Assembly (NCBI RefSeq): GCF_000284415.1
Contig: NC_017059.1
Location: forward strand, 2,659,724 to 2,666,587
Source: Pararhodospirillum photometricum DSM 122
GTDB lineage: Bacteria > Pseudomonadota > Alphaproteobacteria > Rhodospirillales > Rhodospirillaceae
Reading direction: 5' to 3'
Length of the DNA: 6,864 bases
In this document: piece by piece, positions 1 through 5,952 of the stretch
Position numbering within the stretch: position 1 is the stretch's first letter
Layout: every line of letters starts with the position of its first letter
Program-made: the position numbers and the translations under genes
Notes under the pieces: model-generated
What the model was told of the DNA's origin: nothing
Database searches by the model: none
What the model saw: only the letters and a program-made list of their open reading frames with translations

Positions 1-568
1 AAAACTGGTCGATGAGGTAGCCGTTGGCGCCGTGAACCTCGACGCCATCAAAGCCGGCCTTGATCGCGTTGGCCGCCGCCGCTCGATAGGCCGCGACCAG
101 CCCGGGGATTTCCTCGATATCCAACGCCCTGGGGGTCACGAACGGCTGGAGTCCCGCCGTCTCGGTGAAAATATCGCCATCCGGGCGGATCGCCGAGGGG
201 GCCACCGGTAACGCGCCATCCGGCTGCACCACCGGGTGAGACAACCTCCCCACGTGCCAAAGCTGGAGGAACACCCGCCCGCCGGCGTCGTGAATGGCCT
301 GGGTCACCGCCGACCACCCGGCGACCTGGGCGTCGTTGTAAATGCCGGGGGTGCGGGGATACCCCTTGCCCTGGGGCAGCACCTGCGAGGCCTCGGTGAT
401 GATCAGGCCCGCCGTGGCTCGCTGCCGATAGTAGTCGGCCATCAAGGGCGTCGGCACGTCACCGGCGCCGGCACGGCTGCGTGTCAGGGGAGCCATCACC
501 ACGCGGTTGGGAAGGGCAAGATCGCCCACCGTCGTGGGCGTGAACAGAGCCGGGGGAGTGTTGGGCAT
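1..568 (-). CDS. Old yellow enzyme family NADH:flavin oxidoreductase / ene-reductase (NemA-like), 3' part cut off by window edge
   Basis: FMN-dependent (beta/alpha)8-barrel reductase that uses NAD(P)H to reduce activated C=C bonds in enones, maleimides and quinone-like electrophiles, and in some members nitro-esters; cytosolic. The ATG at 568-566 begins MPNTPPALFTP; AAAAGGA (577-583) sits 8 nt upstream as ribosome binding site. The 189 visible codons have no stop, about half of the usual 360-370 aa. Family landmarks seen: APLTRSRA (26-33), YYRQRATAGLIITEA (46-60), QLWHVGR (102-108) and FDGVEVHGANGYLIDQF (173-189). The last contains the His-x-x-Asn substrate-binding pair (H179, N182) and Tyr184, equivalent to the proton-donor Tyr196 of yeast OYE1. 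It lies downstream of, and co-directional with, a TetR repressor gene (139-bp gap), the usual nemR-nemA layout. A palindrome in the gap may be its operator. The exact substrate cannot be read from sequence; NemA is the best analogy. Confidence 0.95.
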   Translation of the reverse strand, partial: MPNTPPALFTPTTVGDLALPNRVVMAPLTRSRAGAGDVPTPLMADYYRQRATAGLIITEASQVLPQGKGYPRTPGIYNDAQVAGWSAVTQAIHDAGGRVFLQLWHVGRLSHPVVQPDGALPVAPSAIRPDGDIFTETAGLQPFVTPRALDIEEIPGLVAAYRAAAANAIKAGFDGVEVHGANGYLIDQF

Positions 569-588
569 GGCGCGTGTCCTTTTGTTAT

Positions 589-602
589 GGACCAAGCGGT
601 CC
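589..602. promoter_or_regulatory. Candidate TetR/NemR-type operator upstream of the ene-reductase gene
   Basis: A perfect inverted repeat, GGACC-AAGC-GGTCC, lies 20 nt upstream of the ene-reductase ATG, just beyond its ribosome binding site. The core GACC-N4-GGTC is the same as the core of the Escherichia coli NemR box (TAGACC-N4-GGTCTA, recalled from the literature). The TetR gene next door is the natural candidate repressor. Its position between the gene's likely promoter and start codon suits repression. No second full copy was found in front of the TetR gene itself; only a degenerate match overlaps that start codon. The assignment is inference: a 5-bp-arm palindrome can arise by chance in GC-rich DNA, but position, core and neighbour agree. 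Confidence 0.5.
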
Positions 603-652
603 TGAATCCGACATGGGCGCCGATCGTGCTGGAATCAAGAGGCAGAAATAAA

Positions 653-697
653 CGGGAAGGCTGGCGAGGCGGGGCTTCCCCAAACCCCTCGATTCCC
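653..697 (-). repeat. Intergenic GC-rich palindrome, copy A (degenerate, minus orientation)
   Basis: Read on the minus strand this contains GAGGGGTTTGGGGAAGCC followed by CCGCCTCGCCAGCCTTCCCG. It aligns base for base with copy E at about 5968-6002, with a few substitutions. The central arms (GGGGAAGC / GCCTCGCC) carry two mismatches, so the hairpin is weaker than in the other copies. An alternative GGGAAG/CTTCCC pairing (654-659 with 675-680) also exists. It begins about 10 nt after the TetR stop codon, so it could act as a weak terminator between the repressor and the ene-reductase. On the minus strand the following bases (CCCGTTTATTTC) are only modestly T-rich. Confidence 0.6.
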
Positions 698-707
698 GTG
701 CGGCGGC

Positions 708-1301
708 TCACTGGCTGGGCAAAACCGTTGCGAAAAGGAGGGCCACGGCGTCATCGAGCACGGCGGGGTCGGCCTTGGCCCGAGCGAGGGTTTGCAGGCC
801 GAGAAGGTGGACCACCAGCAAGCGGGCGCGGGTTTGTTCGCCCAGGGGACAGGGGGCGAGGGAGCCATCGGCAACGCCCCGGGCGAGGGCCTCGGCGAAG
901 GCGGCCTCCATGTTGCGGAAATCGTCGTGAACCAGGTGCTGCACGGCCTCATCATGCGGGCCAAACTCGACGGCCTCGTTGCAGGTCATGCACCCAAAGA
1001 TTTTCTCCCCGCTTTGGGCATGGGCCACCACCTTGGCAAAATAAGCCTCCAGGGCGGCCCGGCCACTGGGAGCTTGGGTCAAGGCGGCGTGCAGGCGACG
1101 CCGACGCTCGTCGCGGTAGGCAGCAAAGGCCGCGAGAAACAACTCCCGCTTGCCGCCAAACGCCGCATAGAGGCTGCTTTTGCTCAGGCCAGTGGCATCC
1201 AGCAGATCGGCCAGCGTGGTGGCCTCGAAGCCCTTGGCCCAGAACACCCGCAGTGCTTGCAGCAAGACTTCGGTTTCATCGAAGGCACGGGGGCGAGCCA
1301 T
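708..1301 (-). CDS. TetR/AcrR-family transcriptional repressor, NemR-like, likely electrophile/redox sensor
   Basis: Dimeric ligand- or redox-responsive DNA-binding repressor of 197 aa, normal TetR length. The ATG at 1301 is preceded by AGGAG 7 nt upstream. The N-terminal helix-turn-helix is clear: helices over about 10-23, 27-34 (TTLADLLDAT) and the recognition region GLSKSSLYAAFGGKRELF (38-55). The C-terminal helical domain contains IFGCMTCNEAVEF (101-113). In this TetR subgroup a Gly-Cys pair in that place is common, and Cys104 lines up by eye with Cys106 of E. coli NemR, the hypochlorite/electrophile-sensing cysteine. Cys107 and Cys151 are extra. The NemR Lys175 position aligns with Arg174, with Lys176 nearby. 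The gene sits 139 bp ahead of an ene-reductase on the same strand, so it probably controls that gene. TetR assignment is near certain; the NemR-like inducer class is inference. Confidence 0.93.
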   Translation of the reverse strand: MARPRAFDETEVLLQALRVFWAKGFEATTLADLLDATGLSKSSLYAAFGGKRELFLAAFAAYRDERRRRLHAALTQAPSGRAALEAYFAKVVAHAQSGEKIFGCMTCNEAVEFGPHDEAVQHLVHDDFRNMEAAFAEALARGVADGSLAPCPLGEQTRARLLVVHLLGLQTLARAKADPAVLDDAVALLFATVLPSQ

Positions 1302-1331
1302 CGGTCCTCTCCTGTGCGGCGGGGAGGGAAA

Positions 1332-1370
1332 GAGGGATCCTGGGGAGGCCAGCCTCCCCAGCCTTCCCGG
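1332..1370 (+). repeat. Intergenic GC-rich palindrome, copy B
   Basis: The core is a perfect inverted repeat: CTGGGGAGGC at 1340-1349, a 2-nt CA centre, and the reverse complement at 1352-1361. The right flank (AGCCTTCCCGG) matches that of copy A and resembles copy E, which sets its orientation as plus. It fills most of the 78-bp gap between the gcdH stop and the TetR start, both minus-strand genes. On the minus strand it is followed by CTCTTTCCC rather than a true T-run, so it could end gcdH transcription only weakly. Confidence 0.75.
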
Positions 1371-1379
1371 CAGGCGCTC

Positions 1380-2567
1380 TTACCCGCTAAAGGCATTCAA
1401 TCCGGTCATGGCCCGACCGAGAATGAGGGCATGAACGTCGTGGGTGCCTTCGTAAGTATTCACGGCCTCTAGATTCATGACGTGGCGAATGACCGGGAAG
1501 GCATCGGCAATGCCATTCCCCCCCAACATATCGCGGGCAGTGCGGGCGATTTCCAGGGCCTTGCCGCAGCTATTGCGCTTGATGAGGGAAATCATTTCCG
1601 GGGCCTCACGGCCTTCGTCCATCAGGCGGCCGACGCGCAGGCAGCCTTGCAACCCAAGGGCGATCTCGGTTTGCATGTTGGCCAACTTCCACTGGATGAG
1701 CTGGTTGGCGGCCAGCGGACGCCCAAACTGCTTGCGCTCCAAGGTGTACTGACGCGCTGTGTGCCAACAGGACTCGGCGGCGCCGAGCGCTCCCCAGGCG
1801 ATGCCGAAACGGGCGCGGTTGAGGCAACCAAACGGCCCCTTGAGGCCGCTGACACCGGGCAACAGGTTATCAGCGGGAACGAAGACGTCCTCCATGACGA
1901 TTTCGCCGGTGGTGGAGGCGCGCAGGGAGAACTTGCCTTCAATGCGCGGGGCACTGAGGCCCTTCATGCCCTTTTCCAGGATGAAGCCGCGAATCACCCC
2001 GTCCTCGGTCTTCGCCCACACGACGAAAACATCGGCGAGGGGGGCGTTGGTGATCCACATCTTGGTGCCCGAAACCAGCCAGCCGCCGTCCACGGCGCGG
2101 GCCCGGGTGCGCAGGCTGCCCGGATCGGAGCCCGAGTCTGGCTCGGTCAGGCCAAAGCAGCCGATCCATTCGCCCCGGGCCAGGGGAGGCAGGTACTTTT
2201 GGCGCTGCGCCTCACTGCCATAGGTGTAAATCGGATACATGACCAGCGAGGACTGAACGCTCATGGCCGAGCGATAGCCGGAATCGATGCGCTCGATCTC
2301 GCGGGCGATCAGACCATAGGCAACATAATTGACCCCGGCACCGCCATACGCTTCGGGCAAGGTGGGGCCGAGAAAGCCCAAAGCGCCCATTTCGCGCAGA
2401 ATCTCGGGGTCGAAGTGCTCGTTCCGGTTGGCTTCGACCACGCGCGCCGCCAATTTGTCCTGGCAATAGGCATGGGCCGTGTCGCGGATCATCCGCTCTT
2501 CCTCGCCGAGGCTGTCTTCGAGCAACAGCGGGTCTTCCCAAACGAACGGATGCTTGTCTGCGGCCAT
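1380..2567 (-). CDS. gcdH: Glutaryl-CoA dehydrogenase (acyl-CoA dehydrogenase family)
   Basis: FAD-dependent enzyme that oxidises and decarboxylates glutaryl-CoA to crotonyl-CoA in lysine, tryptophan and aromatic catabolism, passing electrons to electron-transfer flavoprotein. The protein is 395 aa, the usual size. I chose the ATG at 2567 ([14 protein letters not shown]) because CGGAG lies 9 nt upstream; an in-frame ATG at 2618 would add 17 residues unlike the family. Visible signatures: [15 protein letters not shown] (96-110), whose Arg99 matches the glutarate-carboxylate-binding Arg94 of human [19 protein letters not shown] (138-152); WITNAP (171-176); the FAD/dimer segment [20 protein letters not shown] (277-296); DMLGGNGI (346-353); and [20 protein letters not shown] (370-389), containing catalytic base Glu373. 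Arg99 plus the [14 protein letters not shown] signature favour glutaryl-CoA over a short-chain acyl-CoA. No other genes of the pathway are in the window. It could be monocistronic or read into the TetR gene 78 bp downstream. Confidence 0.95.
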   Translation of the reverse strand: MAADKHPFVWEDPLLLEDSLGEEERMIRDTAHAYCQDKLAARVVEANRNEHFDPEILREMGALGFLGPTLPEAYGGAGVNYVAYGLIAREIERIDSGYRSAMSVQSSLVMYPIYTYGSEAQRQKYLPPLARGEWIGCFGLTEPDSGSDPGSLRTRARAVDGGWLVSGTKMWITNAPLADVFVVWAKTEDGVIRGFILEKGMKGLSAPRIEGKFSLRASTTGEIVMEDVFVPADNLLPGVSGLKGPFGCLNRARFGIAWGALGAAESCWHTARQYTLERKQFGRPLAANQLIQWKLANMQTEIALGLQGCLRVGRLMDEGREAPEMISLIKRNSCGKALEIARTARDMLGGNGIADAFPVIRHVMNLEAVNTYEGTHDVHALILGRAMTGLNAFSG

Positions 2568-2702
2568 CTGAACACGCTCCGAGGCTAAAAACCGAGGGGG
2601 AGAAAAAACCGACCACACCCAAGGCCCCCACGGGCCCCTCGCGCGGCCCTCAATGGTTGACCGAGGTCCTGGATGGGGTCAACGGTCCAGGTGAGAGGGA
2701 GA

Positions 2703-2757
2703 TCCCAGGATGGGAGGGGGCTGGAGAGGCCCCGCCTCCCCAGCCTGTCTTTTTTTG
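2703..2757 (+). terminator. Terminator-like palindrome with T-run, repeat copy C
   Basis: The arms CTGGAGAGGC (2721-2730) and GCCTCCCCAG (2734-2743) pair with one mismatch around a CCC loop. CCTGTC and a run of seven T (2750-2756) follow. That is the form of a rho-independent terminator read on the plus strand. The left flank (CCCAGGA..GGAGGGG) and core closely match copy E, so it belongs to the same repeat family. It is oddly placed: no plus-strand gene ends upstream, because gcdH starts at 2567 and runs the other way. It may end an unseen small transcript, attenuate a long helicase leader, block stray antisense transcription, or be merely a repeat insertion. Confidence 0.65.
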
Positions 2758-2894
2758 TCTTTCCCGACCAGAAATCCCGCTCAGCCGGTTGCCCCGCAAA
2801 GAAAACCCTTCCCTTTTGCATCGCACTGTGCGCATCGTTTGGGTGGATCGGAGCCGCGCGTGGACAGCGTGACAACAGCTTGAGCGGCGCCGAG

Positions 2895-2939
2895 GGAACG
2901 AGGATGTGCCCCGTTCCTAGGCCCCCATTGCGGGGCACA
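2895..2939 (+). promoter_or_regulatory. Possible structured 5' leader of the DEAD-box helicase mRNA
   Basis: A perfect 9-bp stem (TGTGCCCCG 2905-2913 with CGGGGCACA 2931-2939, 17-nt loop) overlaps a competing 6-bp stem (GGAACG 2895-2900 with CGTTCC 2912-2917). The two cannot form together, the arrangement expected of a switch-like leader. Two further short stems lie nearer the start (2992-2997 with 3001-3006, and 3005-3009 with 3017-3021). DEAD-box helicase genes in other bacteria are often regulated through long leaders, so the position is suggestive. High GC content makes chance hairpins common, and no transcription start is known here. Confidence 0.3.
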
Positions 2940-3034
2940 CCTCCAGGCAGCTTTTCCATGCAGGCTTCCTTTCTCGGCCCCCGGCGCACGCGCAGGCGGC
3001 GCCTGCCCGTTGTTGCCGGGCCCCAACCGAAAGA

Positions 3035-4567
3035 GTGACGTTGACCGATTTCGCGACCCTCGGCCTCGCCGAGCCCCTTCTTCGCGCCGTTGCGGCGGAA
3101 GGCTACACGACTCCGACCCCCATTCAAGCTCAGGCCATCCCTGCCCTGCTCCAGGGCCGGGATTTGCTGGGCATCGCCCAAACCGGCACCGGCAAGACGG
3201 CGGCCTTTGTGCTGCCCACCTTGCACCGCTTGATGGGGCGCCCTGAGCGCGCCCCGCGCGGCACCTGCCGGGCGCTGTTCCTGGCGCCAACCCGCGAGTT
3301 GGCCTACCAGATCAATGAATGCGTGCGCGCCTATGGCCGTTTCGCCCGCCTGAGCTCGGCGGTGGTCGTGGGCGGGGTGCGCCCCGGCCCGCAGGTCAAG
3401 GCTCTGAGCACCGGCGTGGATATCCTGGTGGCCACCCCGGGCCGTCTGCTTGACCACGTGGGGACCGGCATCTTGCGCCTGGACTTCACTGAGGTGGTGG
3501 TCCTCGACGAAGCCGACCACATGCTGGACCTGGGCTTCCTGCCGGCGATTCGCCGGATCATGGCCCGGCTGCATGGCGAGCGGCAGACCGTCTTGCTCTC
3601 GGCCACCATGCCCGCGCCCATCCGCGCCCTGGCCAACGACTTCTTGCGCGACCCCTGCGAGGTCCAGATTGCCCCGCAGTCCCGGCCCATCGAGCGCATC
3701 GAGCAATCGGTGATGATGGTGGAAGGCCACGCCAAGCGCGATGTTCTGGTCGATCTGCTGCGCCAGAACGCCGAAGGCCGCTCCATCATTTTCACCCGCA
3801 CCAAGCGCGGCGCCGACCGGGTCACCGATCATCTGCGCGCGAGCGGCCTGCCGGCCGAATCGATCCATGGCAACAAGAGCCAAGTCCAGCGCGACCGGGC
3901 CCTGGCCGCCTTCAAGGGCACCATGGTGCGCATCCTGGTCGCCACCGACATTGCCGCGCGCGGCATTGATGTGGATGGCATTTCGTTTGTGTACAACTAT
4001 GAGCTGCCCAATGTCCCGGAAGCCTACGTGCACCGCATCGGTCGCACCGCGCGTGCCGGAGCCAGCGGTGTAGCCATTTCCCTGTGCGACCCTTCTGAGC
4101 GGCCCTTGTTGCGCGATATCGAGCGCCTGATCGGCAAGTCGCTGAGTGGCGAGGCGGATCCGCCGCCGCCGGCGCGCCAGCGGCGCTCGGGACCGGCCCG
4201 GCCGCAGCGCCCTCGGGTCGTGACCGACGACGGCACCGAGGGACACCGGGGACCGCGGGACGCCCGGACCGAAGGACACCGGGAGCCCAGGATGCCGCGG
4301 GAGCCGCGCGCCGAGGGCAACCGCGACCCCCGCATGCCGCGTGAACCGCATGCCGAGGGACACCGGGAGCCTCGCATGCCGCGCGAACCGCGCGCCGAGG
4401 GCCAGCGCGACGCTCGCGGGCCGCGGACACGGCCGGAAGGCCAACGCGACGCCCGGGGACCGCGGACCCGGCCGGAAGGCCAACGCGACGCCCGGGGACC
4501 GCGCAGTGCCGGTGAGAGCCGGGAGGGCTCGCAGGGCCGCAAGCGTCGCTCGTTCTCGGCGGCCTGA
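3035..4567 (+). CDS. rhlE: DEAD-box ATP-dependent RNA helicase, RhlE type, with long repetitive basic tail
   Basis: ATP-dependent RNA unwinding enzyme acting in ribosome assembly, RNA decay or cold adaptation; cytoplasmic. The 510-aa protein has two RecA-like domains (about 1-205 and 215-370). All motifs are intact: Q motif with TPTPIQAQAIP (26-36), AQTGTGKT (48-55), PTRELA (85-90), GG (113-114), TPGR (134-137), DEAD (158-161), SAT (189-191), IIFTRTK (251-257), ATDIAARGID (303-312) and HRIGRTAR (333-340). HGNKSQ (278-283) is characteristic of the RhlE group, where other groups have HGD. The tail from about 375 is low-complexity, rich in Arg, Pro, Gly and Glu, and built of in-frame repeats; it ends in RKRRSF and is probably a disordered RNA-binding extension. 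The start is GTG at 3035 with only a weak purine stretch (GAAAGA) in front. TTG at 3041 is an alternative. A strong terminator follows, so it is likely monocistronic. Confidence 0.95.
   Translation: MTLTDFATLGLAEPLLRAVAAEGYTTPTPIQAQAIPALLQGRDLLGIAQTGTGKTAAFVLPTLHRLMGRPERAPRGTCRALFLAPTRELAYQINECVRAYGRFARLSSAVVVGGVRPGPQVKALSTGVDILVATPGRLLDHVGTGILRLDFTEVVVLDEADHMLDLGFLPAIRRIMARLHGERQTVLLSATMPAPIRALANDFLRDPCEVQIAPQSRPIERIEQSVMMVEGHAKRDVLVDLLRQNAEGRSIIFTRTKRGADRVTDHLRASGLPAESIHGNKSQVQRDRALAAFKGTMVRILVATDIAARGIDVDGISFVYNYELPNVPEAYVHRIGRTARAGASGVAISLCDPSERPLLRDIERLIGKSLSGEADPPPPARQRRSGPARPQRPRVVTDDGTEGHRGPRDARTEGHREPRMPREPRAEGNRDPRMPREPHAEGHREPRMPREPRAEGQRDARGPRTRPEGQRDARGPRTRPEGQRDARGPRSAGESREGSQGRKRRSFSAA
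4232..4504 (+). repeat. Tandem in-frame repeats encoding the helicase tail
   Basis: Two related unit lengths are present. A 14-residue (42-bp) unit of the form MPREPRAEGHREPR starts at 4292, 4334 and 4376. It is preceded by two partial EGHR-containing units from about 4232. It then passes into a 13-residue (39-bp) unit of the form RPEGQRDARGPRT. The last two 39-bp units are identical over 34 bases (4431-4464 and 4470-4503); the copy before them, from about 4392, is diverged. Both periods are multiples of three, so unit gain or loss keeps the frame. Confidence 0.9.
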
Positions 4568-4580
4568 TGAATGACCAGAA

Positions 4581-4614
4581 AGTCTGGGGAGGCACGCCCT
4601 CCCCAGACTCTTTT
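4581..4614 (+). terminator. Rho-independent terminator of the helicase gene (repeat copy D)
   Basis: A perfect 12-bp stem, AGTCTGGGGAGG (4581-4592) with its reverse complement at 4598-4609, closes a 5-nt loop and is followed by CTTTT. It starts 13 nt after the helicase stop and is the most regular hairpin in the window. The stem contains the same TGGGGAGG core as the other intergenic palindromes, so terminator and repeat family overlap here. On the minus strand it is preceded by few T residues, so it should act on plus-strand transcription. Confidence 0.88.
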
Positions 4615-4661
4615 GTGACGAGAGAGACTAACGTGCTGGATTTTGGGGGGGAGTGACGGGG

Positions 4662-5462
4662 ATGAGGCCGGTTGAGATTCCGCACCCTCCGGCGGTCGCC
4701 TCCCGGCCGGCCACGGCTTTGGTGACGGGCGCGGCGCGGCGATTGGGACGCGCTTGTGCTTTGGAGTTGGCCGCGCTGGGGTTTGATGTCGCTGTCCACC
4801 ACCGTGATTCGCCGCAAGAGGCCGAGGCCACGGCCGCCTCGATCCGCGCCCTCGGGCGGCGGGCCGTGGTGCTGACGGGCGATCTGGCCCGCGAGGACGA
4901 GGTCCTGGCTTTGGCCAGCGCGGCGCACGACGCCCTGGGGCCGATCGGGGTGCTGGTCAACAACGCCTCGGTGTTTGAGTTGGACCTGTGGGACAGCGCC
5001 ACCCGGGCCTCGTGGGACCTGCACCTGGAAACCAATTTGCGAGCCCCCTTCGTGCTCAGTCAGGCCATGGCCCGAGCCCTGCCTCCCCAGGCCACCGGGG
5101 TGATTATTAATTTGATTGATCAGCGGGTGTGGAACCTCACCCCCTATTTCACGAGTTATACCTTATCCAAGGCCGGCCTGTGGACCTTGACCCAAACCCT
5201 GGCGCTGGCCTTGGCCCCGCGCATCCGGGTGAATGCCATTGGCCCCGGTCCCGCCCTGCCCAGCGTGCGCCAGACGGTGGAACAATTTGCGGCCCAGGCG
5301 GCGGCGGTACCGCTTGGCCACGGCACCTCCCCGGACGAGATCGCCCGGGCCCTGCGCTTCATCTTGGAAGCGCCTTCCATGACCGGCCAGATGATCGCGC
5401 TTGATGGCGGCCAGCACCTGGGCTGGGCCCAGGGAGGCACGTTGCGCGCCCTGGACGAGTGA
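4662..5462 (+). CDS. Pteridine-reductase-type short-chain dehydrogenase/reductase (FolM/PTR1-like)
   Basis: Probable NADPH-dependent reductase of dihydropterins (dihydromonapterin or dihydrofolate type), Rossmann fold, 266 aa from this start. Seen in order: cofactor motif TGAARRLG (22-29), HHRDS after the second strand (46-50, where NADPH-preferring pteridine reductases carry a basic/Ser pair), Asp74 (GDL), NNAS (100-103), and the active site Asp153...Tyr166-x3-Lys170 (YTLSK). Most SDRs have Ser 13 residues before the Tyr. Here it is Asp, as in Leishmania PTR1 (Asp181/Tyr194), which is the strongest pointer to pterin reduction. NAIGPGPALP (191-200) is the post-catalytic loop. I prefer ATG 4662, with GGAG 8 nt upstream; an in-frame GTG at 4653 overlaps that site and would give 269 aa. 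The next gene, 24 bp on, is a dihydroneopterin aldolase, so the two are likely co-transcribed. Exact substrate is unproven. Confidence 0.88.
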   Translation: MRPVEIPHPPAVASRPATALVTGAARRLGRACALELAALGFDVAVHHRDSPQEAEATAASIRALGRRAVVLTGDLAREDEVLALASAAHDALGPIGVLVNNASVFELDLWDSATRASWDLHLETNLRAPFVLSQAMARALPPQATGVIINLIDQRVWNLTPYFTSYTLSKAGLWTLTQTLALALAPRIRVNAIGPGPALPSVRQTVEQFAAQAAAVPLGHGTSPDEIARALRFILEAPSMTGQMIALDGGQHLGWAQGGTLRALDE

Positions 5463-5486
5463 GCTGCGAGCACAAGGATCCCGGCC

Positions 5487-5909
5487 GTGACCAAGCGCAA
5501 GACCTCCGTGATTGAACCCCTGCGCATTGCCGATGCCCGGCATGGGGTCCGCCACGTCTTTGTGCGTGACCTCACCCTGAGCGCCAGCATCGGCGTGTAT
5601 CCCCACGAGCACCAAAGCCCCCAGCGCGTGCGCATCAACCTCGACCTCGGGGTGCGCGAGACGGGAACGCCACTGGAAGACAATCTCGACAACGTGGTGT
5701 GCTACGAGGCGATCATCGTTCGGGTGCGCTCGGTGGTTGCCGATGGGCATGTCTGCTTGGTCGAGACCCTGGCCGAGCGCGTCGCCTCCCTCTGTCTCCA
5801 GGACCCGCGTGTGCTCTCGGTACGGGTGCGGGTGGAGAAGCTTGATGTGTTCGAGGACGCCCACAGCGTGGGGGTCGAGATCGAGCGCTTCAGTCCCCTC
5901 GACCGCTAG
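5487..5909 (+). CDS. folB: Dihydroneopterin aldolase / epimerase (FolB/FolX family)
   Basis: Tetrahydrobiopterin-fold enzyme that splits dihydroneopterin to 6-hydroxymethyl-dihydropterin and glycolaldehyde in folate synthesis, or epimerises dihydroneopterin-type substrates in FolX members. It is 140 aa, about 20 longer than E. coli FolB owing to an N-terminal extension ([20 protein letters not shown]). After that the core begins [18 protein letters not shown]. Key residues line up by eye with E. coli FolB: Glu41 (as Glu21), Tyr73 (as Tyr53), Glu93 in [10 protein letters not shown] (as Glu74) and Lys118 in [10 protein letters not shown] (as Lys98). The active site therefore looks complete. The GTG start at 5487 has AAGGA (5474-5478) 8 nt upstream. 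It sits 24 bp after a pteridine reductase, suggesting a two-step pterin unit. FolB versus FolX cannot be separated by inspection. Stop is TAG. Confidence 0.92.
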   Translation: MTKRKTSVIEPLRIADARHGVRHVFVRDLTLSASIGVYPHEHQSPQRVRINLDLGVRETGTPLEDNLDNVVCYEAIIVRVRSVVADGHVCLVETLAERVASLCLQDPRVLSVRVRVEKLDVFEDAHSVGVEIERFSPLDR

Positions 5910-5952
5910 AAGACAGCCGCTCCCTTCCCCACCATGATGCACAGCCCCCACT

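Larger units (their letters stand above)
2568..3034. other. 467-bp divergent intergenic region between gcdH and the DEAD-box helicase gene
   Basis: The two flanking genes point away from each other, so both promoters should lie here; I could not identify convincing -35/-10 boxes for either. Landmarks are the gcdH ribosome binding site (2577-2581), two overlapping small stems (GTTGACC 2656-2662 with GGTCAAC 2677-2683; CCTGGA 2668-2673 with TCCAGG 2686-2691), a palindrome with a T-run (2703-2757), and several hairpins between 2895 and 3021 close to the helicase start. An open frame runs across 2673-3038 on the plus strand, but it lacks any family resemblance and overlaps the repeat, so I do not call it a gene. 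Confidence 0.7.

Noticed and set aside
236..1390. Long plus-strand open frames (384 codons here; also 1482-2588) opposite the ene-reductase, TetR and gcdH genes
   Set aside because: The minus-strand translations carry clear family motifs across the same bases. The plus-strand products are low-complexity Arg/Gly/Pro-rich with no recognisable domain.
2568..2618. An upstream ATG at 2618 that would lengthen gcdH by 17 residues
   Set aside because: The extra residues do not resemble the family, and CGGAG is well placed for the ATG at 2567, which gives the usual 395-aa length.
2659..2668. GACC-GA-GGTC as a second NemR-type operator
   Set aside because: The spacer is 2 nt rather than 4, and it lies upstream of gcdH, away from the TetR/ene-reductase pair. 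It is more simply part of the overlapping stems noted there.
2673..3038. A 121-codon plus-strand open frame in the divergent intergenic region
   Set aside because: It contains the terminator-like repeat and the leader hairpins, has no convincing ribosome binding site, and its product is compositionally biased without any motif.
2585..4483. A 632-codon minus-strand open frame antisense to the helicase gene
   Set aside because: It mirrors the GC-rich third-position pattern of the helicase, shows no family motif, and runs through the repeat region and the intergenic palindrome. It is a shadow of the real gene.
4232..4504. CRISPR-like array suggested by regular 39/42-bp repeats
   Set aside because: The repeats are contiguous with no unique spacers, stay in frame inside the helicase gene and encode a regular peptide repeat.
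4653..4661. GTG at 4653 as the start of the pteridine reductase
   Set aside because: The GTG itself overlaps the GGAG ribosome binding site that is correctly spaced for the ATG at 4662. Choosing it would leave too little spacing to any purine stretch.
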